From an uncultured Eubacteriales bacterium (GTDB lineage Bacteria > Bacillota > Clostridia > Oscillospirales > Oscillospiraceae), in contig CAJKSU010000077.1 in NCBI GenBank assembly GCA_905202605.1, forward strand, positions 1 to 11,557: DNA of 11,557 nucleotides. The letters are read 5' to 3'. How positions within the stretch are numbered: the first letter of the stretch is position 1; each line of letters begins with the position of its first letter. Below the pieces are notes generated by a model. It saw only the letters and a list, made by a program, of their open reading frames with translations, made no database searches and was not told where the DNA came from. Below are positions 7,494 through 11,557 of the stretch, one piece after another. The position numbers and the translations under genes were made by a program.

Positions 7494-8492
7494 TTAAACC
7501 TCCTCTACCAGCACATCCGGAACGCTGCTGAGATATGCGATTGTCTCCTTGACCACCTCAGGCCCGCCGGGAACGCCCAGCAGCATGCTGCCGTAGGCCC
7601 GATCCTCGATGGCGCGGGTGCTGGCGGACAGGATGTTCACAAGGATGTGCTTTTCGCTTGCCATAGTGGCGATCAGCGGCGTACCGGCAGCCTTTGCGCC
7701 GTTGAAGATCACGCGGATTCGCGCCTCGGTGCCGGGGTTGGAAACCAGCTCGTCCTCCCCCTGAGGGAACACCAGCCGCCGTGCGGCCTGAGACTTGGGG
7801 CAGGAGAACACCGTTCCTACGGCTCCCTCCTCCGCCACCTGACCGCCGTCGAGAATGGCTACATGGTTGCAGATCTCCTCCACCACGCTCATCTGGTGGG
7901 TGATGATAATGCAGGTAATGCCCAGCTTTTTATTGATATCCCGAATGAGCTGGAGAATGGAATGGGTGGTGCTGGGATCCAGTGCGGAAGTTGCCTCGTC
8001 GCACAGAAGCACCTTGGGGTTGGTCGCCAGAGCGCGGGCAATAGCAATGCGCTGCTGCTGACCGCCGGAAAGCTGCGCCGGGTAGTTCTTGGCCTTGTCC
8101 GGCAGACCCACCAGCTTCAGCAGTTCCATGGCCTTTTTCCTGGCCTCGGCCTTTTTCATGCCGGAAAGCTCCAGTGGGAAGCAGATATTCCGGAGACAGT
8201 TCCGCTGCATCAGCAGATTAAAGCCCTGGAAAATCATTGTGATATCCCGCCGCGCCTCCCGCAGCTCGTGGGCATTTAACGCACCCATGTCCTTCCCGCC
8301 GGTGATGACGGAGCCCTCGGTGGGCCGCTCCAGCATATTGATACAGCGCACCAGTGTACTCTTACCGGCGCCGCTCATACCGATGATGCCGTAAATATCG
8401 CCGTCTTCAATGGTCAGATTGATGTCCTTCAGCGCCTCCACAGCACCCGCTGATGTTTCAAAGGACTTGGAAAGATGTTTGATCTCAATCAT
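7494..8492 (-). CDS. metN: Methionine ABC transporter ATP-binding protein MetN
   Basis: This 332-residue ATPase powers methionine import. It has Walker A GMSGAGKST (38-46), a Q-loop Gln89, ABC signature LSGGQ (141-145), Walker B VLLCDE (161-166) and the switch His199. A C-terminal region (about 250-332) matches the NIL/ACT-like domain of MetN, which in E. coli binds methionine and shuts the transporter down (trans-inhibition). Length fits MetN with a NIL domain. The ATG at 8490-8492 follows AGGAGG at 7 nt. The gene lies downstream of metQ across a terminator hairpin (8516-8548), so its expression is likely lower than that of metQ. Confidence 0.96.
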   Translation of the reverse strand: MIEIKHLSKSFETSAGAVEALKDINLTIEDGDIYGIIGMSGAGKSTLVRCINMLERPTEGSVITGGKDMGALNAHELREARRDITMIFQGFNLLMQRNCLRNICFPLELSGMKKAEARKKAMELLKLVGLPDKAKNYPAQLSGGQQQRIAIARALATNPKVLLCDEATSALDPSTTHSILQLIRDINKKLGITCIIITHQMSVVEEICNHVAILDGGQVAEEGAVGTVFSCPKSQAARRLVFPQGEDELVSNPGTEARIRVIFNGAKAAGTPLIATMASEKHILVNILSASTRAIEDRAYGSMLLGVPGGPEVVKETIAYLSSVPDVLVEEV

Positions 8493-8515
8493 TTCGTGAC
8501 CTCCTTTTTCAGCAC

Positions 8516-8548
8516 AAAAACGCCGGCGTATGAAGGCCGGCGTTTTTT
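8516..8548. terminator. Intra-operon terminator between metQ and metN
   Basis: AACGCCGGC (8519-8527) and GCCGGCGTT (8536-8544) form a perfect 9-bp stem with an 8-nt loop, flanked by A and T runs on both sides, so it is an efficient terminator in either direction. It begins 7-10 nt after the metQ stop. No promoter is evident between it and metN, so partial read-through would set a metQ-to-metNI ratio above one. Confidence 0.8.
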
Positions 8549-8554
8549 GTTTAT

Positions 8555-9484
8555 TTACTGCTCCAGCGCATCCAGAGTCGTCTGCTTGCCGCCGTACAGC
8601 CCCATGGGTTCTACATGGATGGAAGCAACAGAAACCAAATGGGTACCGTTCTCGCTGTTGAAGTCATCCAGATAGGGCTGATGCTGGAAGTAGTTTGCAT
8701 CGCACTCGCCCTGCTCTACTACGTTGTTGGTGATCACGTAATCCTGATACTCCTGAATGTCCAGAGTGATGTCCTTCTCTGCAAGGATTTCCTGCGCGAT
8801 CTTCAGGATCTCGGCATGGGGTGCCGGAGAAGCTGCGACGGAAATGGTCTGACCCTTGAGTGCGTCATAGTCCACGGTGCTGTCGAAGCCGTCACCGGGG
8901 TTGTCCACAGTGCTTACAACGCTGCCCTTATACGTCTCGGTGATGTAATCAGCAACCTTCTGGCTCTCCAGAGCGGCAACCAGAGCCTTGGTCTTATCAG
9001 TCTCCTCGTTGCCCTCCTTCACTGCCACAATGTTGGCATAAGCGGAGGAGGAGCCTTCCATCTTCAGTGCCTGCGTCATGGGATCCATGTCGGCGGCGAT
9101 GGCGTAGTTGGAGTTGATGACCGCATAGTCCACATCCTGCAGAACATTGGGCAGCTGAGCGGCCTCAGCCTCTACGAACTCAATGCCCAGAGGATTCTCT
9201 GCAACGTCAGCCTTGGTAGCGGTGATACCGGCGCCATCCTTGAGCTTGATGTAGCCCAGATCCTGAAGCAGCAGCAGTGCGCGCGCCTCGTTGGTGGTGT
9301 CATTGGGAATTGCGATCTGCAGGGTGCCGGTGGTCTTAGCCTCGGTCTGTGCCTCCTGCGTGGAAGCCGCAGTGGATGCTGCGGTGGAAGCAGCAGCGGA
9401 GCTGTTGTCCTTGCTGCCGCAGGCGGTCAGCCCCAGTACGCAGGACACTGCCAGCAGCAGAGATACGAATTTCTGTTTTTTCAT
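8555..9484 (-). CDS. metQ: Circularly permuted MetQ-type methionine-binding lipoprotein
   Basis: This 309-residue lipoprotein is the substrate-binding part of the adjacent MetNI importer. It has a signal peptide with lipobox LTAC (Cys22) and an Ala/Ser/Thr-rich linker (about 24-52). The mature part contains both MetQ halves in swapped order. Residues 54-188 carry the segment that is normally C-terminal (IAIPNDTTNEARALLLLQDL, the ENPLGIEFVEAEAAQLP stretch, VINSNYA, SAYANIVAV). After a linker (about 189-210), residues 211-307 carry the normally N-terminal segment (TISVAASPAPHAEIL, DANYFQHQPYLDDF, HVEPMGLY, TLDALEQ). Joining the C-terminus back to residue 53 would regenerate the usual MetQ hinge. 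All landmark motifs are present, so function is likely kept. The start is supported by AAAGGAG, 9 nt upstream. It follows the attenuator and the 35-codon ORF, whose stop is 6 nt before this ATG. Confidence 0.93.
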   Translation of the reverse strand: MKKQKFVSLLLAVSCVLGLTACGSKDNSSAAASTAASTAASTQEAQTEAKTTGTLQIAIPNDTTNEARALLLLQDLGYIKLKDGAGITATKADVAENPLGIEFVEAEAAQLPNVLQDVDYAVINSNYAIAADMDPMTQALKMEGSSSAYANIVAVKEGNEETDKTKALVAALESQKVADYITETYKGSVVSTVDNPGDGFDSTVDYDALKGQTISVAASPAPHAEILKIAQEILAEKDITLDIQEYQDYVITNNVVEQGECDANYFQHQPYLDDFNSENGTHLVSVASIHVEPMGLYGGKQTTLDALEQ

Positions 9485-9490
9485 GGTAAA

Positions 9491-9598
9491 TTACTCCTTT
9501 GCGATCATGTGATAGGTTTGTTTGGCTTCGATATACAGGAAACGGCACATTCGTCCGTTCCAGCGGCTGCGCCGCACCAGACCTAATACATATCTCAT
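9491..9598 (-). CDS. 35-aa small ORF between attenuator and metQ
   Basis: A 35-codon ORF starts at ATG 9596-9598 behind a full GGAGG at 7 nt spacing, the best-placed RBS in this region. It stops at TAA 9491-9493, which touches the metQ RBS, so translation of the two is probably coupled. The peptide is basic and aromatic (6 Arg, 3 Tyr, 1 Trp; 3 Met, 1 Cys), for example RRSRWNGRMCRFLY in the middle. It has no signal sequence. I do not recognise a family. It could be a real small protein, or a second leader that sets metQ translation. Its early codons also contain a hairpin (GCGGC-GCA-GCCGC on the minus strand) nearly identical to one in the attenuator. Confidence 0.6.
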   Translation of the reverse strand: MRYVLGLVRRSRWNGRMCRFLYIEAKQTYHMIAKE

Positions 9599-9616
9599 GT
9601 TGATTCCTCCAGTCAG

Positions 9617-9645
9617 AAAAAAAGCAGGAAGCCCTTGCTTCCCGC
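9617..9645 (-). terminator. Leader terminator (attenuator) upstream of metQ
   Basis: On the minus strand GCGGGAAGC (9637-9645), loop AAGG, and GCTTCCTGC (9624-9632) form a 9-bp stem with one G-U pair, followed by T7. It lies 34 nt past the stop of the Met/Cys-rich leader ORF and 19 nt before the next start codon, inside the 5' leader of the met operon. A terminator here, ahead of metQ with no gene to end, points to transcription attenuation. Confidence 0.85.
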
Positions 9646-9715
9646 AATCATTGCCTGATCCGGCTGCGCCGGTATATTCTTAGCGAGAAAGCATTTTATG
9701 AAAATTGGCGCAACC
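9624..9715 (-). promoter_or_regulatory. Candidate ribosome-mediated attenuator (alternative RNA pairings)
   Basis: Five segments on the minus strand can pair in exclusive ways. Segment 1 (GGTTGCGCC, 9707-9715, in the leader ORF) pairs with segment 3 (GGCGCAGCC, 9662-9670) over 9 bp with one G-U. Segment 2 (GCTTTCTCGC, 9683-9692, the last leader codons) pairs with segment 4 (GCGGGAAGC, 9637-9645) over 9 bp with one bulge and two G-U. Segment 4 pairs with segment 5 to form the terminator. Segment 3 also forms CCGGC-GCA-GCCGG by itself. If a ribosome stalls on the Met/Cys codons it covers segment 1 and leaves 2 free to pair with 4 (antiterminator, read-through). If it reaches the stop codon it covers 2 and the terminator forms. 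With no translation, 1:3 traps 2 and the terminator forms. The pairings are seen by eye; the mechanism is inferred. Confidence 0.65.
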
Positions 9716-9781
9716 GCACATGCACATGGAGCCCATGCACATCTCGAACATGTTCATCATGTTTCTGCGGCCAACGATCAT
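9680..9781 (-). CDS. Met/Cys-rich 33-aa leader peptide of the met operon
   Basis: The ORF has 33 codons, 9 of them ATG and 4 TGC. The core is MMNMFEMCMGSMCMCGC (residues 8-24), with another Met at 30, just before the final Leu-Ser-Arg-stop. It starts about 35 nt downstream of a perfect promoter, with AAAGGGG 9 nt before the ATG. It has no hydrophobic signal. Position (first ORF of a methionine-import operon), Met/Cys content, and the terminator with alternative pairings right behind it all fit a cis-acting leader peptide that senses charged tRNA-Met and tRNA-Cys. In that case the peptide itself need have no function. A small metal-binding peptide is the alternative. The in-frame sequence upstream of this ATG runs through the promoter and is not coding. 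Confidence 0.7.
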   Translation of the reverse strand: MIVGRRNMMNMFEMCMGSMCMCGCANFHKMLSR

Positions 9782-9817
9782 GATTGCTTTCCCCTTTCTT
9801 TTGGAATCGTTGTCCGT

Positions 9818-9846
9818 ATTATACTTCCCTAAACCTACTTTGTCAA
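9818..9846 (-). promoter_or_regulatory. Perfect consensus promoter of the met operon
   Basis: On the minus strand, -35 TTGACA (9841-9846), exactly 17 nt, and -10 TATAAT (9818-9823) match consensus at all 12 positions. A near-palindromic A/T tract (9857-9873) lies just upstream, where an UP element would act. Such a strong unregulated-looking promoter is what one expects when control is exerted after initiation, by the attenuator at 9617-9715. Confidence 0.9.
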
Positions 9847-9931
9847 CAGGCTTTCCTATTTTTATAAAAAATACTGGATATCTATGCTTTTGGATGCTCA
9901 ATTTCTACATTGCGGATAGTTTTCGTCGTAA

Positions 9932-9960
9932 TTGCAACGCAGGGCAGTCTGTGGTATAAT
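9932..9960 (+). promoter_or_regulatory. Promoter of the small-protein / LysR operon
   Basis: -35 TTGCAA (9932-9937), 17 nt, and a perfect -10 TATAAT (9955-9960) lie about 24 nt before the ATG at 9985. This promoter is divergent from the met operon promoter, with about 85 nt of A/T-rich DNA between the two -35 boxes. I could not identify a convincing LysR box (T-N11-A dyad) there. Confidence 0.75.
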
Positions 9961-9984
9961 CATTTCATTAGGAGAGTGATTGGT

Positions 9985-10341
9985 ATGCGCTTATCTCAGG
10001 TAAAAAGTCAGCTCCGGGATCGGGGCCAATTGGACGCACGGGAGCTTTTTTCCTATGCCACCGCCGTGGGTACACTGAACGGAACGAGCTTTCAGAATCT
10101 CATGGGGGCCGCGTTCACCCAGTCCCAGCTGATCCTGTTTTCCGCAAAAACCGACGGGAGCCTTGGGGATGTGCTGCTGCGGGTTCCCTACTCCGCCCTT
10201 GGACAGTTCCGGCAGAAGCACCGGTTTCTCTATTCTTATACAAGCTTCACCTGCGGCAGCACCAGCCTTCGGTTCTATAACTATGATAAAAAGGTCTTTC
10301 TGCGGGGCTTCTCCGAGGCCGGGATTGGAGGAACTGTATGA
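9985..10341 (+). CDS. Small protein of unknown function, PH/GRAM-like at most
   Basis: The product has 118 residues and no signal peptide or membrane segment. After a helical N-terminus (about 1-30) it shows a run of beta-strand-like segments: LNGTSFQNLMGAAFT, QLILFSA, DVLLRVPYSALGQF, SLRFYNY and KVFLRGF. This pattern could suit a compact PH/GRAM-type barrel, but I do not recognise the family and this is a weak guess. The start is supported by GGAGAG about 9-10 nt upstream of ATG 9985; an earlier in-frame ATG would lie within the promoter. It overlaps the LysR gene by 4 nt (ATGA), so the two are co-translated. Confidence 0.7.
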   Translation: MRLSQVKSQLRDRGQLDARELFSYATAVGTLNGTSFQNLMGAAFTQSQLILFSAKTDGSLGDVLLRVPYSALGQFRQKHRFLYSYTSFTCGSTSLRFYNYDKKVFLRGFSEAGIGGTV

Positions 10342-11240
10342 CCACACGGCACCTGAAAATCTTTATGGCAGTCTACATTGACCGCAGCATGACTGCGGCG
10401 GCGAAGAAGCTCTATATGACCCAGCCCTCCGTCAGTCAGGCCATTCGGGAGCTGGAGGAGCATTACGGTACGCCGCTGTTTGAGCGGCTTTCCCGGAAGC
10501 TCTACCCCACCCCCGCCGGAACCAAGCTCTTTCTCTATGCGGAAAAAATTCTAGGCATGTTTGACGAAATGGAATCCACCCTGCAAAGCGGCAATATGCC
10601 TCAGACGCTGGAGCTTGGCCTGTTTTTTACCGCAGGCATGCTGGTGCATCCGTGGCTCAGCGCGTTTCGTGCAAGCTTCCCTGCCATTCAGGTTCACATC
10701 CACGTCTGGAAGGGCAGCGAGCTAAAGCGTCGCCTGCGGAATGCATCCATCGACCTTGCAATTATGGAACGAATTCAGGATGAGCCGGATCTCCGGCAGG
10801 AGGTTGTCGCACGGGATCGGCTGGTGGCGGTGACAGCGCTAGACGATCCCCTTCAGCAAAAACCGTTCATCACTGCGCAAGAGCTGTCGGAGGCACCGCT
10901 GCTGCTGCGGGAAAAGGGTGCAGGCGTCCGGGATCAGTTTCAACAGGAAATGCAGGCTCTTGGGCTGAGCCTGACCCCCCAATGGGAATCCGCCAGTTCT
11001 CTTGTGCTGCTGGAAGCCGCCAAGCATCAGGAGGGCGTTGCCATTCTCCCCTATCAGCTGGCTCGCCCTTCCCTGAGCCGCGGCGAGGTTGCAGAGCTAA
11101 ATGTCACCGGTATTGATTTTCAGCGGGAAATGGCACTGACATGGCACCGGGACAAGTTCGTGGGCGGCCCCATGCAGGCCTTTATGGACATTGTGCGTGA
11201 CAATCCTATTTCCGCTGAGCCGTTGCCTGAAATCGGATAG
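10338..11240 (+). CDS. LysR family transcriptional regulator
   Basis: The product has 300 residues, the usual LysR length. A winged helix-turn-helix fills residues 1-60: RHLKIFMAVYIDRSMTAAAKKLYMTQPSVSQAIRELEEHYGTPLFER is a classic LysR N-terminus, with the recognition helix near 29-41. The effector-binding domain spans about 88-290 (LELGLFFTAGMLVHPWL onward). The ATG overlaps the stop of the upstream small gene, and GGAGG lies 6 nt before it. It is divergent from the metQNI operon, so it may act on the shared intergenic region or on its own promoter, but the effector and targets cannot be read from the sequence. It is not clearly MetR, CysB or CysL. Confidence 0.93.
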   Translation: MTTRHLKIFMAVYIDRSMTAAAKKLYMTQPSVSQAIRELEEHYGTPLFERLSRKLYPTPAGTKLFLYAEKILGMFDEMESTLQSGNMPQTLELGLFFTAGMLVHPWLSAFRASFPAIQVHIHVWKGSELKRRLRNASIDLAIMERIQDEPDLRQEVVARDRLVAVTALDDPLQQKPFITAQELSEAPLLLREKGAGVRDQFQQEMQALGLSLTPQWESASSLVLLEAAKHQEGVAILPYQLARPSLSRGEVAELNVTGIDFQREMALTWHRDKFVGGPMQAFMDIVRDNPISAEPLPEIG

Positions 11241-11283
11241 AAAAACCGGCTGCATTCTGTTTTGTGGAATGCAGTCGGTTTTT
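11241..11283. terminator. Shared bidirectional terminator, LysR gene / TSCPD gene
   Basis: AAAAACCGGCTGCATTC (11241-11257) and GAATGCAGTCGGTTTTT (11267-11283) form a 17-bp stem with one G-U pair and a 9-nt loop, flanked by A5 and T5. It starts directly after the LysR stop (TAG) and lies 14 nt past the stop of the convergent TSCPD gene, so it serves both. Confidence 0.9.
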
Positions 11284-11297
11284 GTTATGCCTTGCGG

Positions 11298-11557
11298 TTA
11301 TGCGTTTTCCTTGGCCTGACGAAGTGCCTGCGCCAGCTGATCAGGACAGGAGGTATTTTTCATACCACACTTGATGCCTTCCATCCGGTGAATCGCCTCG
11401 TCCACGTCCATGCCCTCCACCAGCGCCGCAACGCCCTTTCCATTGCCGTTACAGCCGCCGTCAAAAGCCACCTTACACACCTTCCCGTCCTCTACGGAAA
11501 AGTTGATTTTTCTGGAACATACGCCTTTGGTTTTGTACTCGCAATCCAGGTGAAGTA
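11298..11557 (-). CDS. TSCPD-domain protein (TIGR03905-like), 5' end outside window
   Basis: The frame is open from beyond position 11557 to TAA at 11298-11300 (86 codons visible). The visible protein reads YKTKGVCSRKINF near its N-terminus, then FDGGCNGN, KCG and TSCPDQLAQAL. These are the landmarks of small stand-alone TSCPD proteins (TIGR03905), related to the C-terminal TSCPD domain of class II ribonucleotide reductases. The Cys residues probably bind a metal. A GTG at 11478-11480 could be taken as a start, but the conserved KGVCSRKINF region lies upstream of it, so the true start is close to or past the window end. The function is unknown. Confidence 0.85.
   Translation of the reverse strand, partial: LHLDCEYKTKGVCSRKINFSVEDGKVCKVAFDGGCNGNGKGVAALVEGMDVDEAIHRMEGIKCGMKNTSCPDQLAQALRQAKENA

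Noticed and set aside
8615..9586. Plus-strand open frame of 323 codons
   Set aside because: It is antisense to metQ and its leader, and made of composition-driven hydrophobic repeats.
9336..9647. Minus-strand open frame of 103 codons over the metQ start
   Set aside because: It overlaps metQ and the 35-codon ORF out of frame, and its start lies within the terminator region without an RBS.
9598..9811. SAM-I (S-box) riboswitch or Met T-box in the metQ leader
   Set aside because: The T-box core (TGGNACCGCG type) is not visible ahead of the terminator, the S-box conserved segments are not seen, and most of the leader is occupied by the Met/Cys-rich ORF. A covariance search would settle it.

Overview
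The window looks like ordinary chromosome of a GC-rich, Gram-positive anaerobe of the Clostridia, most likely an Oscillospiraceae-type gut bacterium. This rests on strong GGAGG ribosome sites, consensus sigma-A promoters, two lipobox lipoproteins, the paired radical-SAM proteins common in Clostridia, a stand-alone TSCPD-domain protein and a CCA-encoding tRNA. The genus is inferred. I see no phage, transposon, CRISPR or integrase signals.

Left part (1-3140). A tRNA-Pro(GGG) on the minus strand has its own consensus promoter and a terminator-like hairpin at the window edge. Upstream of it lies a minus-strand operon: a small zinc-ribbon protein, a B12-binding-domain-type radical SAM protein (TIGR03960-like), and its partner (TIGR03936/DUF2344-like). 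The last two overlap by 8 nt. A TTGACC-17-TATAAT promoter drives the operon.

Middle part (3143-6700). A secreted alpha/beta-hydrolase lipoprotein (tannase/carboxylesterase-like) on the minus strand is broken by one in-frame TAA where a Tyr codon would fit. Facing away from it is an unrecognised Cys-rich, repetitive, probably beta-helical protein with no signal peptide.

Right part (6720-9850). A methionine uptake operon, metQ-metN-metI, runs on the minus strand and holds the two most striking features. First, it starts at a perfect TTGACA-17-TATAAT promoter followed at once by a 33-codon ORF with 9 Met and 4 Cys. Its end can pair with the 5' arm of a strong intrinsic terminator, which is the layout of a ribosome-mediated transcription attenuator for Met (and Cys) supply. 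A second, 35-codon ORF with an excellent RBS sits between that terminator and metQ. Second, the MetQ lipoprotein is circularly permuted: the half that is C-terminal in ordinary MetQ comes first, directly after the lipoprotein linker, and the normally N-terminal half follows. A further terminator separates metQ from metN, and two terminators follow metI.

Far right (9930-11557). Divergent from the met operon, a two-gene operon on the plus strand encodes a small protein of unknown function and a LysR-type regulator (ATGA overlap). Its terminator is shared with a convergent TSCPD-domain gene whose 5' end leaves the window.
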